From the NCBI GenBank assembly GCA_002070205.1, contig MWCU01000086.1:1-48969 (forward strand): a stretch of DNA of 48,969 nucleotides, written 5' to 3'. Positions 1 to 7,693 of this stretch are shown one piece after another. This stretch comes from Firmicutes bacterium ADurb.Bin182 (GTDB taxonomy: Bacteria; Bacillota; Clostridia; Christensenellales; CAG-138). How positions within the stretch are numbered: position 1 is the first letter of the stretch; every line of letters starts with the position of its first letter. A model generated the notes under the pieces. It searched no databases, had not been told where the DNA came from, and saw only the letters and a list, made by a program, of their open reading frames with translations. Made by a program: the position numbers and the translations under genes.

Positions 1-26
1 CAGCCAAAAACTTAGTCCCAGAACGC

Positions 27-53
27 CGAAAAGCCCGATAAAATCGGACTTTT
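27..53 (-). terminator. Intrinsic terminator after the tRNA-Ser pair
   Basis: Read on the minus strand, this is a stem (AAGTCCGAT with ATCGGGCTT, one mismatch, 3-nt loop) followed by a short T run. It lies just past the 3' end of the tRNA-Ser(GCU) gene and would end the tRNA transcript. The T run is short, so confidence is moderate. Confidence 0.5.
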
Positions 54-64
54 CGGACAAATTG

Positions 65-157
65 TGGCGGAGAAGGAGGGATTTGAACCCTCGCGCCGGT
101 TACCCCAGCCTACTCCCTTAGCAGGGGAGCCCCTTACAGCCACTTGGGTACTTCTCC
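65..157 (-). tRNA. tRNA-Ser (anticodon GCU)
   Basis: The minus strand folds as a class II tRNA. The acceptor stem GGAGAAG pairs with CTTCTCC, followed by discriminator G and an encoded CCA. The anticodon stem-loop is CTCCC-TGCTAAG-GGAG with anticodon GCU. There is a long variable arm and a T arm with GGTTCAAATC. The long variable arm and anticodon identify serine (AGC/AGU codons). It is the distal gene of a two-tRNA transcript, 11 bp after tRNA-Ser(UGA). Confidence 0.95.
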
Positions 158-168
158 GTATTAAATTC

Positions 169-257
169 TGGCGGAGAGAGAGGGATTCGAACCCCCGGTG
201 CCTTGCGGCATCACTGGTTTTCAAGACCAGCTCCATAAACCACTCGGACATCTCTCC
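169..257 (-). tRNA. tRNA-Ser (anticodon UGA)
   Basis: The minus strand has acceptor stem GGAGAGA pairing with TCTCTCC, discriminator G and encoded CCA. The anticodon arm CTGGT-CTTGAAA-ACCAG carries anticodon UGA. A long variable arm (GATGCCGCAAGGCACC) and a GGTTCGAATC T loop are present, which is the class II serine form. It is transcribed first, from the consensus promoter about 18 bp upstream, ahead of tRNA-Ser(GCU). Confidence 0.95.
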
Positions 258-274
258 ATGCAACAAGCTATTGA

Positions 275-303
275 ATTATAGCAAAATCAGCCCTTCATGT
301 CAA
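275..303 (-). promoter_or_regulatory. Consensus sigma-A promoter of the tRNA-Ser pair
   Basis: On the minus strand TTGACA (298-303) and TATAAT (275-280) are separated by exactly 17 bp. Both hexamers match the consensus perfectly, and the site sits just upstream of tRNA-Ser(UGA). A perfect promoter fits a stable RNA transcript. Confidence 0.85.
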
Positions 304-420
304 TATAATATGACTGTAAACCAATGGTCTTATGCGCAGCGGAGATCGATTCCGAAGGCAGCCGCAGCGGGCGTTTACCATAAAGTTATTCTGTGATATC
401 ATGGAAGCGGAGGCGAATTT

Positions 421-1173
421 ATGAAGGATGTTTTTCGATCGATCGAAGAAAACCGGAATTTTATGAAGAGCCCGTTCGGGAAATTCAACTATATGAGCGA
501 CCAGCAAAAAGGAGCTAATCAGCCGCCGCTTTTTAAAGCGCCCGGGGGCGGAGAGATTATCAGGCTCACGAGGGACTTTGAGGGTGTTGTTGTGCAAAAC
601 TGTTTTTCCGCGCTTGTCAACGAACGCATCAGCATCCGCAGCTTTTCAAATGAACCCATGACGCTTGAACAGATTTCTTTCCTTCTATGGTCGACGCAAG
701 GAGTAAAGTCCGTTTCGCAGGACGGTTACCGGACGATGCGAACCGTGCCTTCTGCAGGAGCGCGCCATCCGTTTGAAGTATATATCGCGGCAATCAATAT
801 CCGGGGATTATCTGCAAGTTTATACCATTATCTGCCGAATGCGCATGAGATGGAGCTTTGGCAAAGAGAAGAAAGACTGAAAGATAAGGTCACAGCCGCG
901 CTCAGCGGGCAGCGGTGGGCATCCGAGGCGGGTGCGGTATTCATATACAGCGTGATCCCCTACCGGGGCGAATGGAGATACGGTACGGCCTCGCACAAGG
1001 TAATGCTTATAGACGCGGGACACGCCGCCCAGAACCTGTATCTTTCCGCCCATGCTGTCGGCTGCGGAGCCTGCGCCGTAGGTCACTATGATCAAAATGC
1101 GCTGGACAGCCTGCTGGGCCTTGACGGACGCGATGAATTTTGCATATATGCGGTTCCGGTCGGAGTCGTTTGA
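421..1173 (+). CDS. SagB/ThcOx-type nitroreductase-family oxidoreductase, orphan
   Basis: This 250-residue protein belongs to the FMN-dependent nitroreductase superfamily, SagB-type subgroup. Seen: an N-terminal SDQQKG..QPPLFK segment typical of SagB-type proteins; the RISIRSF start of the nitroreductase core near residue 70; the TVPSAGARHPFE FMN-site motif near 110; and a C-terminal LYLSAHAVGCGACAVG helix. In the known family some members oxidise azolines to azoles in peptide natural products, but many are orphans of unknown substrate. No YcaO cyclodehydratase, SagC/SagD or precursor peptide is visible nearby, so the substrate is unknown. The start has a GGAGG-like RBS at about 408-413. The gene is monocistronic and ends at a strong terminator. 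Confidence 0.85.
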   Translation: MKDVFRSIEENRNFMKSPFGKFNYMSDQQKGANQPPLFKAPGGGEIIRLTRDFEGVVVQNCFSALVNERISIRSFSNEPMTLEQISFLLWSTQGVKSVSQDGYRTMRTVPSAGARHPFEVYIAAINIRGLSASLYHYLPNAHEMELWQREERLKDKVTAALSGQRWASEAGAVFIYSVIPYRGEWRYGTASHKVMLIDAGHAAQNLYLSAHAVGCGACAVGHYDQNALDSLLGLDGRDEFCIYAVPVGVV

Positions 1174-1184
1174 ACAAACAAAAA

Positions 1185-1227
1185 TTTAAAACAACAGGAC
1201 ACCTTGCGGTGTCCTGTTGTTTTAAAT
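1185..1227. terminator. Strong bidirectional intrinsic terminator
   Basis: AAACAACAGGACACC and GGTGTCCTGTTGTTT form a perfect 15-bp stem with a TTGC loop, with A-rich and T-rich flanks on either side. It sits between the convergent SagB-like gene and the sortase lipoprotein gene and can terminate both. Confidence 0.9.
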
Positions 1228-1243
1228 TGCCCGGGCAATAGTA

Positions 1244-2653
1244 TCAGCCGACCGCCTTAAGGAAGAAATACAGCCTCGACTGAGCGGTCGCATAGTCGTA
1301 TTCATCCCCGCAAGTGTATATGGTCAGAAAAGTATCTTCAGGCGTTACTTCAACGTCCAGCTTTAGTTGTGAGCGCGATGTCTGGATCGAGATCCATTCC
1401 TCGATATCGACGGGCTCTTTTCCGTAATCCGTATTGAAATAGAGCGTCGTGACCGGCTCATTGGCCTTTACCTCATAATAGGAGAACACTTCCCAGCGCG
1501 TAAACCCGAACAGTGAAATGTTCCAAACCCTGTCCGGATACTTTGTAAGATCCGGCAGCGTATTCTCAAGCTTCGCGTTGCATTCCTTATGCTCACAGTT
1601 CGCAAGTCCGTTATTGAACGCCTGTATATGGTGAAGCTGATGGAACATGGTTCCCGAAACCCGCATATTGTGCCCGGTTATGGCATTGATCCGGTTCTTC
1701 GTATCTTTAAACAGCCAGACCTCGCCGGAGTTCGATTTCTTTTTGTCGATGTCGTGATCGTTGTAGAAGTAGTTTTTACCGTAAAGTATGGGGCGGTCGA
1801 CATCCACTCCCGGCAAAAGAATATACCCCTTCACGTCGCCGTTTTTCTGAACCGCGGCACTCATCTTTTCGGCGTTCGGATCCGCCGGTTCGGGAACAGT
1901 ATCGCCGTTTGCATTCCAGTTTGCTGTAAGGTTTGAAAGATCCGCATACTCGCCTGCGCATACGACGCTTCCGTCGTCAAGTATGGCGGAGCGAATGTTT
2001 TCGTTTTGTACAGCCTGCAAACTGTTTGCCCATGTGCCGTCCTTTATTTCGGGGATCTCCGCATCGGGAGCGTCCCAGGAAGCGGGTTCCGAACCCGCGG
2101 AGAAAACTTCGCCGTCCTTGCTTTTACCGAGCGTATAGTTTAAAGAAGCTTTTACAGCGGTAATATTTTCCCATGCGGCCGTATCGCATTGGCCGAAGCC
2201 GTTATCCCCTGCCGCGACTACGGTTCCGTCCGATTTAAGCCCGACGATATGAGAATCTCCGACAGCGACCTTAACGATATTTTCCCAGGAAAGAGCCGTT
2301 TCCCAATCCGCCGCGCGTTCGCCGGCTATAAGCAGCTTTCCGCCCCCGGTCAGCCCGACTGTCGTATTTTTGGATGCTGCAATAAACGCTACATCCTGCC
2401 AACCCGAAACATCGCACTGGCCCGCTCCGTTATCGCCCGCGGCAAGAACTGTTCCGTTGTTTCGAAGCATCGCAATATGCCATGTTCCCACAGCAAGCAT
2501 CGCGGAGCGTTCGTCGATTTTCAATGACAACTCCTCCGGTTCAGGAGTCGCTTCCGGAAGGATCTCGACGGGATCCTCGTTTCCGGGAGCTGAGGGCTGA
2601 CAGCCCGATACAAGCAGCAAAAGAGCGATTACCGCTAAAAATAAACGTTTCAT
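1244..2653 (-). CDS. Lipoprotein fusing RCC1-like repeats to a class B sortase domain
   Basis: This 469-residue protein would be exported and lipid-anchored. Residues 1-18 form a lipoprotein signal ending in LLVSGC (lipidated Cys18). Residues ~50-245 hold about five RCC1-like units of the pattern (T/S)VxxAGDNGxGQC...W, for example at 68-86 and 144-162. Residues ~270-469 form a class B sortase domain: TGHNM with catalytic His328, LTIYTC with Cys448, and QSRLYFF with Arg460. All three catalytic residues of the sortase family are present. Classical SrtB proteins have an N-terminal membrane helix and no propeller repeats. The inferred role is a surface transpeptidase or protease with a built-in binding domain. 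No LPXTG/NPQTN-type substrate is visible nearby. The ATG is preceded by GGGAGG. The gene is monocistronic. Confidence 0.8.
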   Translation of the reverse strand: MKRLFLAVIALLLLVSGCQPSAPGNEDPVEILPEATPEPEELSLKIDERSAMLAVGTWHIAMLRNNGTVLAAGDNGAGQCDVSGWQDVAFIAASKNTTVGLTGGGKLLIAGERAADWETALSWENIVKVAVGDSHIVGLKSDGTVVAAGDNGFGQCDTAAWENITAVKASLNYTLGKSKDGEVFSAGSEPASWDAPDAEIPEIKDGTWANSLQAVQNENIRSAILDDGSVVCAGEYADLSNLTANWNANGDTVPEPADPNAEKMSAAVQKNGDVKGYILLPGVDVDRPILYGKNYFYNDHDIDKKKSNSGEVWLFKDTKNRINAITGHNMRVSGTMFHQLHHIQAFNNGLANCEHKECNAKLENTLPDLTKYPDRVWNISLFGFTRWEVFSYYEVKANEPVTTLYFNTDYGKEPVDIEEWISIQTSRSQLKLDVEVTPEDTFLTIYTCGDEYDYATAQSRLYFFLKAVG

Positions 2654-2969
2654 AATATACCTCCCGGCAATTAATATACCATGTTTTCCCCGATTTGGGT
2701 ATAAACGAATAAGACTTAATTATTAACAAATTTTAAATATCTTGATTGCTCGCGGACAGTTGGAACGAACGGAGAAATATTCCGCCAAGTCGGCATGACG
2801 CCGGCAAAGAAGCCGTATCTGTTTATTCATAAAATGTGATGACATGCGCATCACATTTTATTCCTCGCAGCAATCCCGCCCGGTAATCACCGCAGTGATT
2901 ATAGGGATTGCTGTAAAAACCCCGCCTCAGCGGCTCGTTTACAGCGCCGCAGCGCTGTAAACGACCTTG
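2654..2969. other. Intergenic region carrying stacked hairpins
   Basis: This stretch of about 316 bp between the sortase lipoprotein start and the lysS stop holds no credible ORF. It contains the RBS and upstream region of the lipoprotein gene and, from 2829 onwards, a run of palindromes described separately. No clear -35/-10 pair was identified for the lipoprotein gene, only a TATATT-like -10 near 2675. Confidence 0.6.
2829..2964. repeat. Tandem hairpin array downstream of lysS
   Basis: Three independent palindromes lie in 136 bp. (1) 2829-2861: 11-13 bp stem AAAATGTGATG/CATCACATTTT with a 7-nt loop. (2) 2869-2912: outer stem AGCAATCCC/GGGATTGCT enclosing the small hairpin ATCAC-CGCA-GTGAT. 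(3) 2935-2964: TCGTTTACAGCG/CGCTGTAAACGA with a CCGCAG loop. On the minus strand the third hairpin is followed by CCGC-TGAG-GCGG and TTTTT (2913-2934), so the lysS-proximal part probably also terminates lysS transcription. Confidence 0.7.
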
Positions 2970-4469
2970 TCAGCGCGGCTTCATAGTCGGGAAAAGCAGA
3001 ACATCGCGTATGGAAGGGCTGTCCGTAAGCAGCATGACCAGACGGTCTATGCCTACGCCTATCCCTCCCGTAGGGGGCATTCCGTATTCCAAAGCCAGCA
3101 TGAAATCCTCATCGATCATCATGGCCTCGTCATCGCCTTTGGCGCGCTCGATTGCCTGCTGTTCAAACCTCAGACGCTGGTCGATCGGGTCATTCAGTTC
3201 GGAGAAAGCGTTTGCGTACTCGCTCGCTGCGATAAACAGCTCAAAACGCTCGGTCACGTGAGGGTTTCCGGGCTTGCGCTTCGTCAGCGGCGAGACCTCG
3301 ACCGGGTAATCGATGATGAACGTCGGCTGCCTCAGCTTTTCCTCGACGAATGCGTCAAAAGCCTCATACAGCAGCTTGCCGCGGGACGCCGTTTTATCCT
3401 CAAACTTAAGGCCGATCGAATTTGCAAGCCCGCGAGCCTGTTCGTCGGTTTCGCACGCAAAAAAGTCCGCGCCCGTATACTCTTTTACGGCGTCATTCAT
3501 CGTCACGCGCGGGAAGGGAGGCGTAAGATCTATAACTTCTCCCTGATAAGTGATCTTTAAGGAACCGGTGACGGTTTTCGCGCAATGCGCTATAAGATTT
3601 TCCACAAGCTCCATCATTCCGTGATAGTCCGTATATGCCTGATACAGCTCCATCGTGGTAAATTCCGGATTATGGGTCGAATCCATGCCTTCGTTGCGAA
3701 AAATTCTCCCTATCTCATATACCCTGTCCAAACCGCCGACGATGCACTCCTTAAGATGAAGTTCGGTTGCGATGCGAAGATACATGTCAATATCCAAAGC
3801 GTTATGGTGCGTGATGAACGGACGTGCGTTCGCGCCGCTTGCGGTCGTGCTCAATACGGGAGTCTCCACTTCGATGAATCCCTTTTCGCCGAGATGCTTT
3901 CTTATTTCGCTGATGATCCTGCTTCTTTTTATAAAAGTCTCACGAACCTGCGGGTTTACTATCAAGTCCACAAACCGCTGACGGTAACGGAGCTCCGGGT
4001 CCTTCAGACCGTGGAATTTTTCGGGCAGAGGGCGAAGGGATTTTGAAAGCAGAGTCAATACATGCGCATGAACGGATACTTCCCCGGTCTTCGTCTTGAA
4101 AACGGTTCCTTCCGTGCCGATTATGTCCCCGACGTCCATGGATTTGAATGCCGCATAGTTTTCGTCCCCGACATCGTCGCGCCTCACATATATTTGGATC
4201 ATTCCCTTGCTGTCCAAAATGTGCGCGAAGCCGGCCTTGCCCATTATTCGCTTTGAAATAATCCTCCCCGCGATTCGAACGGTCTTTTCGGCAAGCTCTT
4301 CAAAACCCCCGACGATATCCTCGCTGTAATGGGTTTGATCGTATTTTACGATATGAAAAGGGTCTTCCCCCGCTTCCTGCAGCGCTTTGAGCTTGTCCCT
4401 TCGGACTTTTAAAAGCTCGGACAGCTGTTCTTCGGCGATTTCCGTCAAATTGCTGTTTTGTTCATTCAT
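2970..4469 (-). CDS. lysS: Lysyl-tRNA synthetase, class II
   Basis: This 499-residue cytosolic enzyme charges tRNA-Lys with lysine. Seen: the N-terminal OB-fold anticodon-binding domain (residues ~55-150, including VRIAGRI and GFAHILD); class II motif 1 around [10 protein letters not shown]; motif 2 as [15 protein letters not shown]; and motif 3 as [13 protein letters not shown] near the C-terminus, followed by LLFPTMKPR. Length matches bacterial LysS. The ATG follows a GGGGGGAA RBS. It lies 118 bp after greA on the same strand, with dusB further upstream, a cluster order common in Clostridia. Confidence 0.97.
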   Translation of the reverse strand: MNEQNSNLTEIAEEQLSELLKVRRDKLKALQEAGEDPFHIVKYDQTHYSEDIVGGFEELAEKTVRIAGRIISKRIMGKAGFAHILDSKGMIQIYVRRDDVGDENYAAFKSMDVGDIIGTEGTVFKTKTGEVSVHAHVLTLLSKSLRPLPEKFHGLKDPELRYRQRFVDLIVNPQVRETFIKRSRIISEIRKHLGEKGFIEVETPVLSTTASGANARPFITHHNALDIDMYLRIATELHLKECIVGGLDRVYEIGRIFRNEGMDSTHNPEFTTMELYQAYTDYHGMMELVENLIAHCAKTVTGSLKITYQGEVIDLTPPFPRVTMNDAVKEYTGADFFACETDEQARGLANSIGLKFEDKTASRGKLLYEAFDAFVEEKLRQPTFIIDYPVEVSPLTKRKPGNPHVTERFELFIAASEYANAFSELNDPIDQRLRFEQQAIERAKGDDEAMMIDEDFMLALEYGMPPTGGIGVGIDRLVMLLTDSPSIRDVLLFPTMKPR

Positions 4470-4513
4470 GGACTATTCCCCCCGGTTAATATTGAGCGGA
4501 AAACCGGCATGTT

Positions 4514-4542
4514 TTTATGCTTGTCCCAAAAAAATCCGTCAA
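4514..4542 (-). promoter_or_regulatory. Possible lysS promoter (or weak greA terminator)
   Basis: On the minus strand TTGACG (4537-4542) is followed after 17 bp by CATAAA (4514-4519), which may give lysS its own start. The same bases contain CCGT...ACGG followed by seven T, so a weak greA terminator is an alternative reading. The two uses cannot be separated by eye. Confidence 0.4.
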
Positions 4543-4587
4543 GTCACACGGCGGCAGCCGATCCTCCGTCTAACGGTCAAAAGAAAG

Positions 4588-5058
4588 TTATTTACTTATC
4601 GACAATATCTCATACCTGATGGTCCCGCCCGGCGTCAACGCTTCCACGATTTCCAACACACCGTGCCCTATAAGCGCTTTTCCGACAGGCGACGCATCCG
4701 ATATGCGCATATGTTCGGGGTCGGCTTCCGCTGAGCCTACTATCTGGAATTCAAACTCGTCTTTGGTATCGACCCGCCTTATTCGCACGATTGCGCCGAT
4801 GCTGACGACATTCGTGTCTATGCTGTCCTCATCTATGATAACCGCATTTCGCAGCATTAATTTGATCTCTTCGATTTCGTGCTCGTTGCGCGCCTGTTCG
4901 GTTTTTGCCGCGTCATACTCCGCATTTTCACTTATATCGCCGAACGCGCGGGCAACCTTGATCTGCTCAGCGATTTCAGCCCTGCGTACAGTCATCAAAT
5001 ATTCGAGACGTTCCTCATACTTCAGCACGCCTTCTTGCGTAAGTCTGACTTCAGACAT
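4588..5058 (-). CDS. greA: Transcription elongation factor GreA
   Basis: This 156-residue factor stimulates RNA polymerase to cleave backtracked transcripts. Seen: an N-terminal coiled-coil hairpin (residues ~1-75) with the conserved ARAFGDISENAEYDAAK tip segment, whose acidic residues enter the secondary channel, then the C-terminal FKBP-like domain ending in SPVGKALIGHGVLEIVEA. Length is normal for the family. It is preceded by a consensus promoter that overlaps the end of dusB, and followed by lysS. RBS GGAGGT precedes the ATG. Confidence 0.97.
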   Translation of the reverse strand: MSEVRLTQEGVLKYEERLEYLMTVRRAEIAEQIKVARAFGDISENAEYDAAKTEQARNEHEIEEIKLMLRNAVIIDEDSIDTNVVSIGAIVRIRRVDTKDEFEFQIVGSAEADPEHMRISDASPVGKALIGHGVLEIVEALTPGGTIRYEILSISK

Positions 5059-5102
5059 AATCTACCTCCACTTATTAATAACCGCAAACGAAATAAATTC
5101 AA

Positions 5103-5127
5103 TAAAAAATAAGAGCGCCAGAGCTCT
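5103..5127 (-). terminator. Hairpin plus T run at the dusB-greA junction
   Basis: On the minus strand AGAGC-TCTGGC-GCTCT is followed by TATTTTTTATT. It could terminate transcripts from dusB. Because it lies at the predicted +1 of the greA promoter, it also forms the very 5' end of the greA transcript. The stem has only 5 bp. Confidence 0.45.
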
Positions 5128-5132
5128 AACCA

Positions 5133-5161
5133 ATTATATGAAAGGGGTGCCCGCTTGTCAA
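5133..5161 (-). promoter_or_regulatory. Consensus promoter of greA (-lysS)
   Basis: On the minus strand TTGACA (5156-5161) and TATAAT (5133-5138) are separated by 17 bp. Both hexamers are perfect. The -35 overlaps the dusB stop codon, so greA can be transcribed independently of dusB. Confidence 0.8.
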
Positions 5162-6135
5162 GGAGTATTGGCGGAACGCGCTTTATATGATTTGAGAGAA
5201 TCAACAAGCTCCTTGACGGTTTTGCAGGCGTTGACCTCGCGCCTGAGCTTTGCCGCGCCGGGTATCCCGTTTACATAAAAAGCAATGTGCTTTCTCATTA
5301 CTGCGGCGGCGTGCGCTCCGATATGAGCTTCCATTTGGCATGTATGCAAAATCGCCATATCGATGCGCTCCGCATCCGAGGGTCTTTTGAATTCCACCCC
5401 CGCCAAAGCCGCTTTGATCTCGCCGAATATCCAGGGATTGCCCCTTGCTCCCCTCGCGACCATAACCGCGTCGCAATTTGTTTTGCGCCGCAGCTCGACG
5501 GCATCAAAACCGCTGAATACATCCCCGTTTCCGATAACAGGAATGGAGAGAGCCGCTTTCACCTCGCCTATTATATCCCAATCCGCCTTTCCCGAATACA
5601 TTTGGCTTCTTGTTCTTCCGTGAACGGCCACCGCCGCGGCTCCGCTTTCCTCCGCCACGCGGGCAAATTCTAAAGCATTGACGCTGCCTTCATCCCATCC
5701 TTTACGGAACTTGACCGTTACCGGAAGGCAAGAACTTTTGCTGACCGCCTCTATTATCCTTGACGCGAGCGCGGGGGATCTCATAAGCGCGCACCCCTCG
5801 CCGTTGCCTGTTATCTTGGGCGCGGGGCAGCCCATGTTGATATCTATGAGGACCAGTTCGCTCTTATGCTCGCATGTGAGCCGCCTTGCCATTTCCGCCA
5901 TCAATCCGGGCTCGCTGCCGAAAATCTGCACAGCGCAAGGACGTTCCTCGACAGCCGTGCACAGAAGCGATTTTGTTCTCCGTCCTTCGTAAAACAGGCC
6001 TTTTGCGCTGACCATTTCCGTATAAGTCAAATCGCAGCCCATCATTTTACAGATTCTCCGGTACGGCATATCCGTAATACCCGCCATTGGCGCAAGCATA
6101 ACGGGGAAATCCATATCAAAGCCTTGAAGCTTCAT
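5158..6135 (-). CDS. dusB: tRNA-dihydrouridine synthase (DusB type)
   Basis: This 325-residue FMN enzyme reduces uridines in the tRNA D-loop. Seen: MLAPMAGITDMPYR at the N-terminus of the TIM barrel (FMN phosphate/ring contacts); NMGCPAPKI with the catalytic Cys; KFRKGWD; the VHGRTRSQMYSG stretch; IGNGDVFS; and ARGARGNPW. A helical C-terminal domain follows. Length is normal. It lies 17 bp after a small membrane-protein gene and probably shares its transcript. greA follows from its own promoter. Confidence 0.95.
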   Translation of the reverse strand: MKLQGFDMDFPVMLAPMAGITDMPYRRICKMMGCDLTYTEMVSAKGLFYEGRRTKSLLCTAVEERPCAVQIFGSEPGLMAEMARRLTCEHKSELVLIDINMGCPAPKITGNGEGCALMRSPALASRIIEAVSKSSCLPVTVKFRKGWDEGSVNALEFARVAEESGAAAVAVHGRTRSQMYSGKADWDIIGEVKAALSIPVIGNGDVFSGFDAVELRRKTNCDAVMVARGARGNPWIFGEIKAALAGVEFKRPSDAERIDMAILHTCQMEAHIGAHAAAVMRKHIAFYVNGIPGAAKLRREVNACKTVKELVDSLKSYKARSANTP

Positions 6136-6152
6136 TAAAAATCCTCTTCAGA

Positions 6153-6731
6153 TTATCCGGCGGGTATATACAGGCTCATATCCGGAGTGTTTTTAGGTTT
6201 CTCTTCGGGAGCCTCTTCTATGTAAGTCACTGTGCTTATATACCAGCGCCCTTCAACTTTTGCAAAAGTGATCAAATAGCGCCCCGATTTCCATTCGGGC
6301 AGCGGATAATCGGCTGGATCCGCGCCTTTGGGCAAAAAATCGCCGTTTATGCTGCCGCTTATGGACGGAACCCTTTCAATCGCCTGCATGGACGCATGGA
6401 CAGACCACGGCAGGACGGTCAGCCTTTCGACGGCAAGATTGTAGCTGAAATCGGTTATCGTATAATTATCGAACTCGGTCTTCACGAGAAGCTTATCGTT
6501 TTCAATAAATCTTGTTGTGAAATACTCTGTCAGTTCAAGCTTCGGGCCGTCCTGCAGAACGCACTCTGCGCGAAGCTTCATGCCTTCGGTAGCCAGTATA
6601 TATAAGTTGCCCATATTCAAAGCAGTCAGGAATACTCCCCAGCAAAGAGCCGCAACGCTGAGCAGAATCAAAACCGTACGAAGAACATACCATATCGAGC
6701 GGCCGGCGATCATTGCCTTGCTTTTGGACAT
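6153..6731 (-). CDS. Single-pass membrane protein of unknown function, first gene before dusB
   Basis: I do not recognise the family. The ATG at 6731 (MSKSKAM) is chosen because AAAGGAG precedes it with good spacing; an upstream in-frame start adds 13 residues without an RBS. The 192-residue product has one hydrophobic helix (about residues 16-40, VLRTVLILLSVAALCWGVFL) and then a ~150-residue extracytoplasmic domain. The C-terminal sequence GRYLITFAKVEGRWYISTV resembles the last strands of small mixed alpha/beta domains of the NTF2 kind, but this is only a resemblance. It is preceded by a good promoter and sits 17 bp before dusB. Confidence 0.65.
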   Translation of the reverse strand: MSKSKAMIAGRSIWYVLRTVLILLSVAALCWGVFLTALNMGNLYILATEGMKLRAECVLQDGPKLELTEYFTTRFIENDKLLVKTEFDNYTITDFSYNLAVERLTVLPWSVHASMQAIERVPSISGSINGDFLPKGADPADYPLPEWKSGRYLITFAKVEGRWYISTVTYIEEAPEEKPKNTPDMSLYIPAG

Positions 6732-6758
6732 ATAACCGGCTCCTTTCCGTTTTGAGAT

Positions 6759-6787
6759 ATCATAACACATCCGCTATTATTAGGCAA
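6759..6787 (-). promoter_or_regulatory. Promoter of the membrane protein-dusB unit
   Basis: On the minus strand TTGCCT (6782-6787), a 17-bp spacer and TATGAT (6759-6764) precede the RBS of the gene starting at 6731. Confidence 0.6.
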
Positions 6788-6844
6788 TGAACATGCCGTT
6801 AACGAACGACGGTGACAGCCGCGAAAGTTATACGGCTTTTAAGC

Positions 6845-6873
6845 TTGATTTTACATATCGAATTATGTATTAT
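6845..6873 (+). promoter_or_regulatory. Promoter of the divergent membrane protein gene
   Basis: TTGATT (6845-6850), a 17-bp spacer ending in TG, and TATTAT (6868-6873) form a sigma-A-like promoter about 35 bp before the start at 6908. The TG directly before the -10 may strengthen it. Confidence 0.6.
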
Positions 6874-6907
6874 TTTAACAATCCATGACTTTCAAAGAGG
6901 GATGGCG

Positions 6908-7597
6908 ATGAGCAAGGTCCAAAAGAAACAGGAAGCAACCCGGATAAGCAAATTGATTTTTATCGGGGCAATAGTGGTCGCGGTCGGAGCATTCTATTTT
7001 CTTTCCGGCTACTCCCGCGACGCCGCAATAAACCTTGCGCCTTCGGACTCCCCGGCGCCCGATAACGGGAATGATTTTTTTGAACCCGAACTTTTGACTC
7101 CCGGGCAATTTGCGGAAGCGATCGACGGCTGCAGCGAAAATCAGGTCCTTCGTCTGAACGATTGCCGGGACCGGGACGTCGAATACGATATAATCGACGA
7201 AAGGCACGATTCTTTAAGCGGGAAAATCGTATTATCGCTTTTCGATGATACCATAAGCGCGTTCACGCTTATTTACAGACTTCCTCAGGAGCCCGTCAGG
7301 GAAGGCTCCTCCGCCGTTTTGACCGATTTGTACAATCGGGAAAAAGAGCTTTTTATAAGCCACCGCGACGCCATCCTCGGCATGTTCAAAACCTGTGCGC
7401 AAACTTTGGATTACGAAGGAGCTATGACTTACGCGGCTATCGACAGCCTCAGCTACAGCCTTGAACAAACAATGGAGGACAAAAAGCCTAGGGAAGAAAA
7501 ATCCGGTTCTTACATTTTTTCGGTCCTCGTCCGGGAAAAGGCCGGAGAGCAGTATATATACGCTTCCCTTGAGATCGTGCAATCCGGACGCAAATAG
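6908..7597 (+). CDS. Membrane-anchored extracytoplasmic protein, unknown function
   Basis: I do not recognise this family. The ATG at 6908 is chosen because AGAGGG lies 6 bp before it; the ATG at 6902 directly abuts the RBS. The 229-residue product begins with a basic KKQEATRISK segment, then one transmembrane helix (about 15-35, LIFIGAIVVAVGAFYFLSGY), then a low-complexity SPAPDNGND linker and a domain of about 170 residues. Its strands include GKIVLSLFDDTISAFTLIYRL and SYIFSVLVREKAGEQYIYASLEIV. It is monocistronic, with its own promoter and a shared terminator. Confidence 0.65.
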   Translation: MSKVQKKQEATRISKLIFIGAIVVAVGAFYFLSGYSRDAAINLAPSDSPAPDNGNDFFEPELLTPGQFAEAIDGCSENQVLRLNDCRDRDVEYDIIDERHDSLSGKIVLSLFDDTISAFTLIYRLPQEPVREGSSAVLTDLYNREKELFISHRDAILGMFKTCAQTLDYEGAMTYAAIDSLSYSLEQTMEDKKPREEKSGSYIFSVLVREKAGEQYIYASLEIVQSGRK

Positions 7598-7639
7598 GCA
7601 TAAGCGCCGCGCCTTCGGATCTTCTGAAGCAAAAAATGA

Positions 7640-7680
7640 AAGCCCGGACGGCAATATGCCTTGCCCGGGCTTCGGTTTTT
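7640..7680. terminator. Bidirectional terminator between 6908 gene and rplL
   Basis: AAGCCCGG and CCGGGCTT form the stem around an inner GGCAATATGCC hairpin. TTTTT follows on the plus strand, and TTTTTT follows on the minus strand. It serves both the plus-strand membrane protein gene and the end of rplJ-rplL. Confidence 0.85.
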
Positions 7681-7693
7681 AAATGTGCCGGTA

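Noticed and set aside
64..396. 110-codon plus-strand open frame
   Set aside because: It runs antisense through both tRNA-Ser genes and has no RBS or family likeness.
374..402. Promoter TTTACC-17-TATCAT before the SagB-like gene
   Set aside because: Its predicted start would fall inside the RBS, leaving about 12 nt before the ATG.
421..2653. A peptide natural product cluster around the SagB-like gene
   Set aside because: No cyclodehydratase, precursor peptide or exporter is adjacent, and the neighbouring lipoprotein gene is convergent and ends at a shared terminator.
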